DNA of 64,000 nt from Hyphomonas neptunium ATCC 15444 (GCF_000013025.1 NC_008358.1:806001-870000), one strand, 5' to 3'. Positions 1 through 10,892 are shown, counted from the stretch's first letter. Numbers and translations: made by a program. Notes: generated by a model not told the origin, from the sequence alone.

Positions 1-1446
<1,446 letters not shown>

Positions 1447-1478
1447 ACGGTTCAGGCTGACAGAAAGGCATCTGCGAA

Positions 1479-2453
1479 ATGACAGGTCGCCGTATCCTCA
1501 TCACAGGCGCAAATGGCTTTGTCGGCGGATATATGATCCGCGAACTTGTCGCAGCAGGTTATCAGCATTCAGAGTTGCACACATTAACAGTTTCGGGAGC
1601 TGAGCAGTCTCTGAGAATAGGGCAGGCTCATCGGTGCGATCTCAGGGATAGCGCTTCGATCCACCGTCTGCTGCAGGAGGTGCAGCCTACAGGAATTGTG
1701 CACCTTGCTGCGATTGCTCTGCCTTCTCAAGCCAAGGCTGATCCCTCTGCGGCCTGGGCTGTGAATTTTGAAGCTGTGCGCCAGTTGGGGGAGGCGGTTC
1801 TGGCTTGTTCGCCACATGCCGTTCTCGTATTTGCAGGCAGCTCCGAAAGCTATGGTGCAAGCTTCAATACTGTTGCCGGGGCAGTCAATGAGGGGACCGC
1901 GCTGCGCCCTCTGACACCCTATGCAGCGACCAAGGCGGCGGCGGATGTTGCGTTGGGGCAGATGCGTAATGACGGCCTGAACGCAGTACGTTTCCGGGCC
2001 TTCAATCACACGGGGCCAGGCCAATCGCCGGACTATGTCGTTGCAAGTTTTGCCGCTCAGATTGCCCAGATAATTGCGGGTGATCATCCCCCGGTTATTC
2101 GCGTAGGCAATCTTGATGCAATGCGGGATTTCGTGGATGTTCGAGATGTTGTGCGCGGCTACAGGCTTGCTCTTGAGACGGAGCTTGATCCGGTCTCTGA
2201 GGGAGTATTCAATCTCGCATCGGGCACGCCTCGTTCCATCCGCTCGATACTCAACACGTTAATAGACATTGCTGGCGTAGACATTGCAATCGAGACAGAT
2301 CCGGCAAAGTTGCGCAAGAATGACGTACCGCGGACATGGGGAGATGCTAACCGGGCTCGCACGGAGCTGGGCTGGGTCCCATATCTTGCCTTCGAACAGA
2401 CCTTGGTCGATACCCTCTCCAGTGCGGGTGCCAAAATTTCCGGCTGCACCTAG
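1479..2453 (+). CDS. rmd: GDP-4-dehydro-6-deoxy-D-mannose reductase (GDP-D-rhamnose synthesis)
   Basis: An NAD-dependent epimerase/dehydratase family protein of 324 residues with TGANGFVGGY at residues 9-18 and the catalytic pair Y148/K152 in YAATK. The position immediately after gmd and the sequence character fit Rmd, which reduces the Gmd product at C4 to GDP-D-rhamnose. A related reductase making another 6-deoxyhexose (for example 6-deoxy-D-talose) cannot be excluded from sequence alone; a fucose-type epimerase/reductase is less likely because that activity usually comes from the WcaG type. It is presumably co-transcribed with gmd and the exporter genes that follow after a 67-base gap. Confidence 0.85.
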   Translation: MTGRRILITGANGFVGGYMIRELVAAGYQHSELHTLTVSGAEQSLRIGQAHRCDLRDSASIHRLLQEVQPTGIVHLAAIALPSQAKADPSAAWAVNFEAVRQLGEAVLACSPHAVLVFAGSSESYGASFNTVAGAVNEGTALRPLTPYAATKAAADVALGQMRNDGLNAVRFRAFNHTGPGQSPDYVVASFAAQIAQIIAGDHPPVIRVGNLDAMRDFVDVRDVVRGYRLALETELDPVSEGVFNLASGTPRSIRSILNTLIDIAGVDIAIETDPAKLRKNDVPRTWGDANRARTELGWVPYLAFEQTLVDTLSSAGAKISGCT

Positions 2454-2520
2454 ACGTTGGTTTGGAACGTTGGGAAATTTTCGGTCGTTTTCTTCCAGAG
2501 TCGGTTAGAGAGGTAGCAAG

Positions 2521-3315
2521 TTGGAGCAACAGATTCAGTCGGCTTGGAACTATCGGCATTTCATCCTGGCGGCCATCCGAGCAGAGTTCAAGGGACGAGT
2601 CGCGCGATCAAAGATAGGTGCGCTGTGGTTTGTTCTGCATCCTCTGGCCATCGCCCTGATCTACGCTCTTGTTTTGTCGGAAGTGCTGAGCGCGAAATTG
2701 GCGGGCACTGAGCGAGAAGGCGCTTACGGGATTTATCTTCTTGCCGGGATCTCAGTTTGGACGATTTTCTCGGAAGTGACCAATCGATGCCTGAACATAT
2801 TCATCGAATACTCCAGCGCCATCAAGAAAATAAACTTTCCGAAGATTGCGCTACCGTTGATCGTGCTCGGCGGCGCGCTTTTTTCACACCTCTTACTATT
2901 GAGCGCGGTTGGCCTAATTGCGTCTTTCTACGGGTTCTCGATACAATTGGCCTGGCTTTACTTGCCGATCCCTTTGGTGCTCGCTTGCCTTATGGCGGGA
3001 GGATTAGGGGTCTGCTTGGGCGTGCTGAACGTGTTTTCGAGAGACGTGTCGCATGTAATGTCAGTCGCGATGAATATGTGGTTCTGGCTAACGCCGATTG
3101 TTTACGCAACCAACATGCTGCCTGAATATATGCAGAGTTTTATAGCGCTTAACCCTATGACCGGGGTCGTTGCGGCGTATCAGGACATCATCGTGTTTGG
3201 CCGCGCGCCCGAGTGGCAGACACTGCTGTATCCGCTGATTGCCGGAGTGCTGTTCAGTGCCCTGTCTCTTTTCATTTTCAGGCGGGCAAGCTCCGAACTG
3301 GTGGACGCACTATGA
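2521..3315 (+). CDS. wzm: O-polysaccharide ABC exporter, membrane subunit (Wzm)
   Basis: Permease of an ABC-2 type polysaccharide exporter that moves the undecaprenyl-linked glycan across the inner membrane. The 264-residue protein has a cytosolic N-terminal segment ending in RSKIGALWFVLHPLA, a signature of the Wzm/KpsM/TagG family, followed by about six hydrophobic helices. The start is TTG, preceded at a normal distance by GAGAGG; no ATG fits better. Its stop overlaps the wzt start (ATGA at 3312-3315), so translation of the two subunits is probably coupled. The partner is the ATPase encoded next. Confidence 0.93.
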   Translation: MEQQIQSAWNYRHFILAAIRAEFKGRVARSKIGALWFVLHPLAIALIYALVLSEVLSAKLAGTEREGAYGIYLLAGISVWTIFSEVTNRCLNIFIEYSSAIKKINFPKIALPLIVLGGALFSHLLLLSAVGLIASFYGFSIQLAWLYLPIPLVLACLMAGGLGVCLGVLNVFSRDVSHVMSVAMNMWFWLTPIVYATNMLPEYMQSFIALNPMTGVVAAYQDIIVFGRAPEWQTLLYPLIAGVLFSALSLFIFRRASSELVDAL

Positions 3316-4565
3316 CAGCTCCGGATGTGGTCCTGCGAATTGAAAATGTGTCCAAACACTATAGGTCCTACAAATCCAGCGCTGGCCGAATTGGCGGCTG
3401 GCTGGGCATGTCGCGCACGCCCGCTAGTCACGGTGTAGCGCTCGACTCAATAAACCTGTCCTTGCACCGGGGCGAGGCTATCGCACTGATCGGTCAAAAT
3501 GGCGCGGGCAAAAGCACGCTGCTAAAGATAATCACCGGTACGGTTCGCCCAACAGTGGGCGCTGTGCATGTTGGTGGTCGCATCAGTGCGATCCTAGAGC
3601 TTGGCCTGGGGTTTAATCCAGAATTCTCCGGCCGCGAGAATATAATGAACTCTGGCGGGCTGCTTGGCTTCACGTCGAGCCAGCTCCGGGAACTGATGCC
3701 GGAAATTGAGTCATTCGCTGAGATTGGTCCCTATTTCGATGCGCCGGTGCGGACCTATTCCAGCGGGATGCAAGCACGTTTGGCGTTTGCGCTTGCGACC
3801 GCAGTTCGTCCTGAAATCCTCATTGTCGATGAGGTGCTCTCAGTCGGTGACGCTTATTTTCAGCATAAAAGTTTCGCCCGGATTAGACAATTCCGGGATG
3901 CCGGTACGACACTCATTCTAGTCTCGCACAGCCTCGGTGATGTGCGTGAGTTGTGCAATCGAGTCGTTCTTATTGATAAGGGGCGCATCCTTCGCGATGG
4001 CCTACCGGATGAAGTTATAGATTATTACAATGGCATGATTGCCGAGCGCGAGAATGCTAAGCTCAGCATAGAGCAAAGACGCAGCAGTCAAGGGTGGAGT
4101 GTTACTCGCTCAGGTGATTTTCGAGCGGTTGTCACTGACATATCACTTTATTCGGCTGAAAGCGGCGATGAAGTCACGACTGCGCGAACAGGAGAGATGC
4201 TTCAGCTAAAGGTAAATGTTCAGATCAATGATGATTTACCGACACTAGTGTTTGGTCTGATGATTAGAGATCGAACTGGGCATGTTGTTTGGGGTAGTAA
4301 TACTTGGCACACACGGCAGGTTTTGTCGGATATCAAGTGTGGTTCTAACCTATCCTTCACGCTCGATTTCCCTTGTATATTGGGTCCGGGCTCGTATTCA
4401 ATTTCGCCCGCGTTGGTGAACTCAGACACCCATCTCGATCAAAATTTCGAATGGACCGACAACCTATTTGTATTCAACGTAATTAATGCGGACAAGGATT
4501 ACTTTGTGGGAACCACGCTACTCGATGCGAAATTCGGAGTAGAGTATATCAGTAAAATACAATGA
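3312..4565 (+). CDS. wzt: O-polysaccharide ABC exporter ATPase with C-terminal glycan-binding domain (Wzt)
   Basis: ATPase subunit of the exporter. Walker A GQNGAGKST lies at residues 61-69, the ABC signature SSGMQ at 150-154 and Walker B ILIVDE at 169-174. After the ABC domain (to about residue 260) comes a further domain of about 150 residues, predicted beta-rich, with features of the Wzt C-terminal domain (GxMIRDRTGHVVWGSNT-like). In known systems this domain binds the modified non-reducing end of a finished O-chain and licenses export. I chose the ATG at 3312, which overlaps the wzm stop, over an upstream in-frame ATG that lies inside wzm. The stop overlaps the start of the FkbM methyltransferase gene. 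Confidence 0.94.
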   Translation: MTAPDVVLRIENVSKHYRSYKSSAGRIGGWLGMSRTPASHGVALDSINLSLHRGEAIALIGQNGAGKSTLLKIITGTVRPTVGAVHVGGRISAILELGLGFNPEFSGRENIMNSGGLLGFTSSQLRELMPEIESFAEIGPYFDAPVRTYSSGMQARLAFALATAVRPEILIVDEVLSVGDAYFQHKSFARIRQFRDAGTTLILVSHSLGDVRELCNRVVLIDKGRILRDGLPDEVIDYYNGMIAERENAKLSIEQRRSSQGWSVTRSGDFRAVVTDISLYSAESGDEVTTARTGEMLQLKVNVQINDDLPTLVFGLMIRDRTGHVVWGSNTWHTRQVLSDIKCGSNLSFTLDFPCILGPGSYSISPALVNSDTHLDQNFEWTDNLFVFNVINADKDYFVGTTLLDAKFGVEYISKIQ

Positions 4566-5959
4566 TTTCACATGCTCAACAGTTTGAAGATATAATACTT
4601 TGGCGTGCGTTCAAGGACGTGCTGAACGGCACTTATATAGATATTGGCGCCAACGATCCAATCGTAGACTCTGTTTCTTTGCTTTTTTACGAACGGGGTT
4701 GGCGGGGGGTGCACGTCGAACCTATGCCGAATTACGCTCGGCGTCTGCGCGAGATGCGTCCAGACGAAGTTGTTTTTGAAGTTGCTGTTGGCAATAGCCG
4801 AGAGCCAATTACGCTTTTCCTTTTTGAGGGTACAGGGCTTAGTACCGGCGTTGCAGAATATGCGAGGCGTCATGAGGATGGCGGGCGTAGCGTTCAAACG
4901 GTTCAAGTTCCCTGTATTCCGTTGTCGGATCTTTTCGATCGAATTGATCAGCCCACTATCCACTGGTTGAAGGTGGATGTAGAGGGCATGGAAGCGTCCG
5001 TCTTGCAAAGTTGGGCAGACCATCCAGCTCGCCCTTGGGTGGTGGTCGTCGAATCTACCGTGCCAAACTCACCGGAGCCTAATTATGATGGCTGGGAAGA
5101 TGAGTTATTTCGGCGGGAATATAAGTTTGCATATTTTGATGGGTTAAGTCGGTTCTACGTACACGAGAATCGTTGCTCGCTATTAGATGCGTTCAAGGTG
5201 CCCCCAAATGTCTTCGACAACTTTTTTCTAAGTGATACATCGCCTTTTTCTGGGCTTCTTGCGTCCAAACTTCGACAATCGGAGCAGGATGCGGCTTCCA
5301 AAGCGACGGCTCTTGGCGTTCTCCAGGGAGAGCTTGAGAATAAAGCATCAGAAATTGGTATTATACGTGCTGAGCTTAACGCTAAAGCCATCGCTCAAGG
5401 TGTGCTGCAGGGCGAGATTGAACAGAAGACATCTGAAGTAGTTCTACTGCTTGCAGAACTCGCGGACAGAACGGCAGCGCTCAGAGCCGAGCAAGCCCTC
5501 CAAGAGCAACGGGCAGTAACCATTATTCAGCTTGAAGAAGAGCAACATCGCTTGACGTCCCATATTGCTTGGCAGGGCGCGCAGCTTGACGCTGTATGGC
5601 GATCTACTTCGTGGAAAGTCACCGCTCCGCTGCGAGCGGCGCGGCGAGTCTATCGTCAGTGCACGACAAGACCAAGAGCTCTGATTAAGTCCGCTCTTCG
5701 CCGCGGCCTGATAGCCGGCGTTGGTGCTTCGCGACGAGCACCCTTTCTGAAGAAATCTCTTTCGAGACTCATAAAACTTGTTCCTCCGCTAGAGCGCCGT
5801 CTCATGCAGATCGTCGCCGTTCGCCGGGCGGGCTCCCAGTATGGACCTGAGTCTGAAAGGGCAACGTCTTCTCAGCAACCCATTCCCCCATGGTCGGGAT
5901 CGATGGAAGACGATGTCGCCATCGCATTAGAGGTTCTAGAGCTCAATATTCGCGGGTAG
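4562..5959 (+). CDS. FkbM-family methyltransferase with long coiled coil (possible O-chain capping enzyme)
   Basis: The N-terminal part (about residues 1-215) is a SAM-dependent methyltransferase of the FkbM family, with YIDIGANDP at 25-33 and WLKVDVEGME further on. Residues about 235-340 form a predicted coiled coil that includes two adjacent 28-residue repeats (249-276 and 277-304), each carrying GVLQGE and SE. A basic tail follows, starting at VWRSTSWKVTAPLR, a sequence commonly seen next to coiled coils in polysaccharide enzymes. The start ATG overlaps the wzt stop (ATGA). The arrangement resembles WbdD, which caps mannan O-antigens and uses a coiled coil as a length ruler, but the methyltransferase family differs, so this role is inference. 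Confidence 0.85.
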   Translation: MISHAQQFEDIILWRAFKDVLNGTYIDIGANDPIVDSVSLLFYERGWRGVHVEPMPNYARRLREMRPDEVVFEVAVGNSREPITLFLFEGTGLSTGVAEYARRHEDGGRSVQTVQVPCIPLSDLFDRIDQPTIHWLKVDVEGMEASVLQSWADHPARPWVVVVESTVPNSPEPNYDGWEDELFRREYKFAYFDGLSRFYVHENRCSLLDAFKVPPNVFDNFFLSDTSPFSGLLASKLRQSEQDAASKATALGVLQGELENKASEIGIIRAELNAKAIAQGVLQGEIEQKTSEVVLLLAELADRTAALRAEQALQEQRAVTIIQLEEEQHRLTSHIAWQGAQLDAVWRSTSWKVTAPLRAARRVYRQCTTRPRALIKSALRRGLIAGVGASRRAPFLKKSLSRLIKLVPPLERRLMQIVAVRRAGSQYGPESERATSSQQPIPPWSGSMEDDVAIALEVLELNIRG

Positions 5960-6046
5960 GTCTGACTGTGGTATTATCGCGTGTATTTCACAGATGAGGC
6001 TGTTCCCTGGAGAAGTGCCTCACTGACATTTGGATTTTGGCCAAGT

Positions 6047-8248
6047 CTATTTGCCTGGACGAATGGTAAGGCTGGTCGCGCGGATTGTGGTATTTTCATC
6101 CACCCTGATGCGCACTTCTAGATCTTTGACGGAATCCAGCAGGGTAAAGTCAATCGATCCAATCAGATTGCCGGACTCTGAAGCGGATATCACGATACGC
6201 TTCTCTGCATGAACGGATTTTCCGAGGTCGGATACGACGTCAACATGCACCGTTGCTGCCTGGTCCGCGGCGAAGGATATTTCCGCAGTATATTGGCCGG
6301 CCTCTATATTGATATAGGGGCCGAATAAAAGGTATCCGGACACACCAGTGGTAGTAGTCACGCCGTCCATATCAAATTGGCCAACCATGGTGCCGAAGCC
6401 CATGTCGGGGCGGATGTTCAAGCGCGCACAGACTTCCTGCGGGCATGCTGTCATCTGCGCTGCCTCTGTCTTGGAGATACGCCGGATAACAATGCCCCTC
6501 GGAATCTCTGATACTAGGAAGGCATCGTCCGCCATAAGGAGTGTTCGGAGCGTATTGATTTCCTTGATGCGAGAAAGTGCCGGCGGCCAGGAATGCACGC
6601 TCCAGAGAAGGTCATGTTGGAGAACCACAACGGCATCTATGTTAGTGCTTGAAAAGAGAGCGGTCAGGTTATCCGGGGCAGAGCTGGAGAATATGGTTCG
6701 GCTGGCAACATGCAGGCTCTGGGGCCAAACTTTTTTGGCTTCTTCCCAATTTTTGTCTCCTCCAATATTGAAGGATTGAAAACCGTTCGTTGAGGCGAGA
6801 AAATTGACCCCGAAATCATTTCCATAGGGAAGGAAAGCGACGAGTTGCCCTTCAAGTTCCTTTCGGAAAAAGCTCGTATCCTCGGCAAAGGTATTAAATT
6901 GATGACGGGCTTGCGAGTAGTCATGCATAGCTTTTATGGGGTTTGGGAGTTGAACAAGGATCAGCAAGAGCGGTATGAAATAGTACTGCATGCTGACTTT
7001 GCTTCGATTGGTCGCCGTGCGCTGTTCATTCCCCAGCCAAAGAGTGACAATAATCCAGAGACTAAGCTGGGTCAGAACAACCCAGCGATAGCTGGCGCGC
7101 ATGTTCTTGAAGCCTGGTACCCGTTCTGAAAGGACTTGTGTCCCGGTGGGTGTGCCTGCCGCTTCTGCATGCATTAGCCTCGACTCATCTTCCGCTCTCG
7201 TCGCGCCGATTTTAAATGTGGGCCCGAGAGACATGTACAGGCTGAAGGCCGCGACGATTAGCAAGCCGCATTTCAACGATGATCGATGGAGGCGTGCGAC
7301 TGCAAAGGAAGATATCAGAATGAGCGGCAACAGAAATGTGCCGCGATGCGCAGAAGCATCTCCGTAGTGTAGGTTGTCCGGCCGGTCTGCAGAAAGATTT
7401 AGAATATCCCAGAGCCAAGTCACATTGGCCGTGGGCTGAAGAAAGTATGTGAGATCGGCCCCCCAGGCACGAAAAAATTCCATTTTCGGAGGAGGATAGC
7501 TGCCTTGGCCGATATACTGAGTATAGAGAACGTACGACATGGCAAACGCTACCATTGCCAGAGGAGTGAAAACCAGAAGGGATTTCCTCCGGTTCTCGCG
7601 ATTTAGTACTATCTCGCCAAAACTGACGCCTCCGTACAGAATGGCGAACATCACAAAAGTATATCCGTCAGTGAAAACGGCAATAATACAGATAAAGAAC
7701 AGGAAAGCGTAATCGCTCAGTTTGAATTCATTGCTCTGTATGAATTTAATTGCCGCATATGCATATGTCGGCATCAACACCATGCCGATAGACAGCATGG
7801 AATATGGCACATGGGTCCACAATATGGGCATTGTGCACCAAGTTAGCGCGAGCAGGACAGCCAGCTTGGGATTTACGCCTAAGTACTTTGCGAGCTGAAT
7901 GGCAAAATAATACGCAACTAAAAGCCAGGCGGCAAAAACCAGCGAATAGGCATCAATTTGAGGAACGCCCATCTTGATGAGGATGGCACAGGGCAGTGCG
8001 CCTGAAAGGCCAAATGGTATGGGTGAGGAAAGCGGGTATCCGAAATCCGTTGCGTAAAGTGATATCGGAAAGTCGTTTGCGAAAGCTGACGAGAAGCCTG
8101 TCAACCAGATGGCTTGCCCCATAGTTGGGGCCATCACACCCGGAAGGGCACCGAAAATGCAAACTATGATTCCAAACCCGCAGATCATCATGAAGTGATC
8201 TGTGGAAAGCCTAGAGCGCAATGAGGAGAAGAACGCACTATCGGTCAA
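6047..8248 (-). CDS. Large multi-pass membrane protein of a glycan operon (possible GT-C-type transferase)
   Basis: A 733-residue protein with about ten or more hydrophobic helices in residues 20-430, then a soluble region. The last 100 or so residues look like a beta-sandwich, with FGPYINIEAGQYTAEISF and alternating polar and hydrophobic residues, as in carbohydrate-binding modules attached to polysaccharide enzymes. I see no diagnostic active-site motif. The start is TTG at 8248, overlapping the end of the upstream gene by 11 bases, with AAGGA seven bases before it. It is the last gene of the 10772-6047 minus operon. A periplasmic glycosyltransferase using a polyprenyl-phosphate sugar is plausible but unproved. 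Confidence 0.75.
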   Translation of the reverse strand: MTDSAFFSSLRSRLSTDHFMMICGFGIIVCIFGALPGVMAPTMGQAIWLTGFSSAFANDFPISLYATDFGYPLSSPIPFGLSGALPCAILIKMGVPQIDAYSLVFAAWLLVAYYFAIQLAKYLGVNPKLAVLLALTWCTMPILWTHVPYSMLSIGMVLMPTYAYAAIKFIQSNEFKLSDYAFLFFICIIAVFTDGYTFVMFAILYGGVSFGEIVLNRENRRKSLLVFTPLAMVAFAMSYVLYTQYIGQGSYPPPKMEFFRAWGADLTYFLQPTANVTWLWDILNLSADRPDNLHYGDASAHRGTFLLPLILISSFAVARLHRSSLKCGLLIVAAFSLYMSLGPTFKIGATRAEDESRLMHAEAAGTPTGTQVLSERVPGFKNMRASYRWVVLTQLSLWIIVTLWLGNEQRTATNRSKVSMQYYFIPLLLILVQLPNPIKAMHDYSQARHQFNTFAEDTSFFRKELEGQLVAFLPYGNDFGVNFLASTNGFQSFNIGGDKNWEEAKKVWPQSLHVASRTIFSSSAPDNLTALFSSTNIDAVVVLQHDLLWSVHSWPPALSRIKEINTLRTLLMADDAFLVSEIPRGIVIRRISKTEAAQMTACPQEVCARLNIRPDMGFGTMVGQFDMDGVTTTTGVSGYLLFGPYINIEAGQYTAEISFAADQAATVHVDVVSDLGKSVHAEKRIVISASESGNLIGSIDFTLLDSVKDLEVRIRVDENTTIRATSLTIRPGK

Positions 8249-9158
8249 TGGGATTTTCCTTGTTGGCGCTGCCTGTCGGGAAAGCGGGGCGCTTCAAGTG
8301 CTTCATCAATTGAAAAAGTGATCCAAAAGCGGCGAAGAAGAATATCACGTCGCCAAATATGTTGGATATTCGGGACATAAGTACAGCTAGAACTATTTCA
8401 CTACCTTCAAACTGAGGGCCAAGCATGAATATGAGCGCTGCCTCCCTCACTCCGAGACCGGCTGGTGAGCCCGGAGTAAGAAAGCCTGCTACCCATGCTA
8501 CGACAAAGGCTGCGGCCAAGAGCAGAATATGATCCACGCTTAGTCTGGTGGAATAGGAGATCGCAGCGAAAAGAATTGCGAACCCAAACCCGCTCAGCAA
8601 AAAATAGGCAGTATGGAGAGCAAAGCCCGTCGCAATCTTTTTTCCGAAAATGCGGGCGAGGATTAGAAGCGCAAACAGCTGTAATATTACCCAGAAGGCA
8701 AATGCCAGCGTTGGAGGTGTCTTCAAGAATGTAATGAGGATCAAAACTGATCCGAACAGTGTTGCGGAGAGCGCGAGTGATATGATTTCAATGAAGGTCG
8801 CTTTTGCCAAACTTGACTGTTCAAAATGCAATTGAGCGCCGACAGCCTGTCTGCCCGCCAGATGCAGGATATTTCCGGGAACATATTTCGCGATCTGGCT
8901 GATGCCATACAATATAGCGGTATAAGAAAACGCCCGTGCACTCTGACGCAAGAACTTATGATATGCTATCGTGAGCGCTAAGTTGCCCATTACATACAAC
9001 GCCGCGCACCCCGCTGCGACTAGGTAAACTGTAAGACTTAAGTTGAGAACCTCGGGTGCCCGCACATATTGAGCTAACTGCATCGCGAGAAAAACGAGAC
9101 CGGCCAGACCAAGGATAAAACCGACCACGCTAACTGCGGCTTTTAATTTGCGGCGCAC
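8238..9158 (-). CDS. Lysylphosphatidylglycerol synthase-TM/UPF0104 family flippase-like membrane protein
   Basis: A 306-residue integral membrane protein with about eight hydrophobic segments. The pattern AGFLTPGSPAGLGVREAAL in the C-terminal half is the hallmark of the UPF0104/AglD-type lysylphosphatidylglycerol synthase transmembrane family. Members in glycan operons are thought to act on lipid-linked sugars or to assist flipping; here it follows a polyprenyl-phosphate-type GT2 and a methyltransferase. The start is GTG six bases after the stop of the methyltransferase gene, and the stop overlaps the next gene. The family assignment is good; the substrate is unknown. Confidence 0.85.
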   Translation of the reverse strand: MRRKLKAAVSVVGFILGLAGLVFLAMQLAQYVRAPEVLNLSLTVYLVAAGCAALYVMGNLALTIAYHKFLRQSARAFSYTAILYGISQIAKYVPGNILHLAGRQAVGAQLHFEQSSLAKATFIEIISLALSATLFGSVLILITFLKTPPTLAFAFWVILQLFALLILARIFGKKIATGFALHTAYFLLSGFGFAILFAAISYSTRLSVDHILLLAAAFVVAWVAGFLTPGSPAGLGVREAALIFMLGPQFEGSEIVLAVLMSRISNIFGDVIFFFAAFGSLFQLMKHLKRPAFPTGSANKENPIDR

Positions 9159-9164
9159 TCTGTG

Positions 9165-9806
9165 TTACCTAGGCTTACATAGCAAAGCCGTCCAGGGAAG
9201 TGGCTTCCGAACCTCGAGAATGTGGAACCGCTCAGAAACGAAGTTTTTAATGCCGGTTGCCGACCAATGTTGGATGTGGCCGGGTGTGTTTCCTAAGTCA
9301 CGAATGTAGGACAGACGGGCCATGTTAAGGGCGCGCCAAATGGGCTCGCGTGGCACACTGACTACCAAATGCCCTTTTGTTATTGAATGCAATATATCAA
9401 GAGCTTTCCTCGGGTCTTCCAGATGTTCGAGGACCTCGCAGCATACGACGAGGTCCGCGGCGTCGTGCTCCGCAGTCAGGTCATATATGCTTCTTTGCTG
9501 GAAAATATCCGGTGCCTGCCCGGCGCGCTGCGCATTTGATCGGGCGATCTTGATAACCTCTCCAGAGAAGTCCGTTCCTTTTACCTGCCTGCCATCCTTC
9601 TGCCAGCGAAGGGACCAGAAACCTTCGCCACAACCTACTTCATGAATGGAGCCTATGGTGTCGACAGCCGTGAGATCGGCGATAGCCTCTTCAAATCCCG
9701 TCATCATCCAACGAACGATGGGGTTTTTGGAGGCATATTTGTCAAAGTTATTGCCAGCGACTATTCCGTCTTCGGTCAAACCTTTTGAAATTTCTAGGCT
9801 CATCAT
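9165..9806 (-). CDS. Class I SAM-dependent methyltransferase
   Basis: A 213-residue methyltransferase. The SAM-binding motif I is IHEVGCGEGFWSLRW at about residues 54-68, followed by GTDFSGEVI (motif II) and LVVCCEVLEHLEDP (post-motif), typical of the Methyltransf_11/UbiG-like fold. It lies 15 bases after the GT2 gene and six before the flippase-like gene, so it is co-transcribed and probably methylates a sugar or lipid carrier intermediate of this pathway. AAGGAAACCGG precedes the start. Two consecutive ATG codons (9806 and 9803) are possible starts. Confidence 0.9.
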   Translation of the reverse strand: MMSLEISKGLTEDGIVAGNNFDKYASKNPIVRWMMTGFEEAIADLTAVDTIGSIHEVGCGEGFWSLRWQKDGRQVKGTDFSGEVIKIARSNAQRAGQAPDIFQQRSIYDLTAEHDAADLVVCCEVLEHLEDPRKALDILHSITKGHLVVSVPREPIWRALNMARLSYIRDLGNTPGHIQHWSATGIKNFVSERFHILEVRKPLPWTALLCKPR

Positions 9807-9821
9807 CCGGTTTCCTTGCGG

Positions 9822-10772
9822 CTATACTTGCCTGTCCCTGTCATCAGCACGCCGTAACTGGGTACGAATGTCTTCGGACAATTTGCGATTGGCAGCTAAT
9901 AGATCCGCCATAAATGCAGTTAGGACTGTTTGATACCCCATAATCAGAAGCACGGCAGCCAAAATCAGAGACTGCACATTACCTTGACCCTGCCCATTTA
10001 TATAGGCCCATACGAAACGCAGCCCGATCAAGGTTCCGATTACAAGGAGGAGACCGCCAATTGCTCCAAAGAAGCGGAAAGGCCTATAAATCACGAAAAT
10101 ACGAACGATCGTGAAAATGGATCGTCTGACATAACTGGCGATACCCTTCACCAGACGAGATGGCCGAAGGTCTCCGTTTACTCGAACGGGTACTGACAGG
10201 ATGGCCATGTTCTTTTGGCCTGCTTGAATGATGGTTTCTAACGTATATGTGTAGTCGCTGAACACAACGATTTCTTCCGCCGCCTGACGACTGAATGCTC
10301 TGAATCCGCTTGGGGCGTCTCCAATTTTTGTGTCGCTTGCCAAGCGAACAGCTAAGCTTCCAATTTTTTGAAGGGCTTTTTTGATTGGAGAGAAGTGTTG
10401 AATTTCTTCAATTGGCCTAGCTCCAATCACAATGTCTGCCTGTTGTTGGAGAATGGGGGTTGTCAGCTTCTCAATATCGTCAGCACAATATTGATTATCC
10501 GCGTCTGTGTTGACAATCACATCAGCGCCCGCTTTCAAACTAGCGTTGATGCCAGTCATAAATGCTCTTGCTAGGCCTCTATTCTGTGTATGCTTTGCAA
10601 TGTGATGCACGCCCAATTCCTTGGCCACAACAATAGTTGCGTCTGAGCTCCCGTCATCAATTATCAGAACTTCCACCGTGTCAAAGCCTGGAACCTGCTT
10701 TGGGAGTGCATTCAACGTAACCGCTAAAGTTTCGGCTTCGTTGAGGCAAGGTATTTGTATTATAAGCTTCAT
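9822..10772 (-). CDS. GT2 family glycosyltransferase, polyprenyl-phosphate mannosyl/glucosyltransferase-like
   Basis: A 316-residue GT-A fold enzyme of the dolichol/undecaprenyl-phosphate sugar synthase type. The nucleotide-sugar site begins IPCLNEAETL, followed by IIDDGSSDAT and the metal-binding NTDADNQY. The C-terminal 90 residues hold two transmembrane helices, as in GtrB/ArnC-like proteins. Such enzymes make polyprenyl-P-sugar donors for GT-C transferases in the periplasm, and two candidate membrane enzymes lie nearby (6047-8248 and 12133-14280). It is the first gene of the minus-strand operon, and its upstream region ends 120 bases away at the decayed insertion sequence. Confidence 0.92.
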   Translation of the reverse strand: MKLIIQIPCLNEAETLAVTLNALPKQVPGFDTVEVLIIDDGSSDATIVVAKELGVHHIAKHTQNRGLARAFMTGINASLKAGADVIVNTDADNQYCADDIEKLTTPILQQQADIVIGARPIEEIQHFSPIKKALQKIGSLAVRLASDTKIGDAPSGFRAFSRQAAEEIVVFSDYTYTLETIIQAGQKNMAILSVPVRVNGDLRPSRLVKGIASYVRRSIFTIVRIFVIYRPFRFFGAIGGLLLVIGTLIGLRFVWAYINGQGQGNVQSLILAAVLLIMGYQTVLTAFMADLLAANRKLSEDIRTQLRRADDRDRQV

Positions 10773-10892
10773 TTAGCTTAGCCATCTCTTGATTCTGCAG
10801 CACCGTATGGCGCTAAACGCTGTGGCTGTTATTGCACCTGCTCGCTGCGTCATCAACTCTCTGATACCGCGTCATCCAACCTTAGTTAACCT

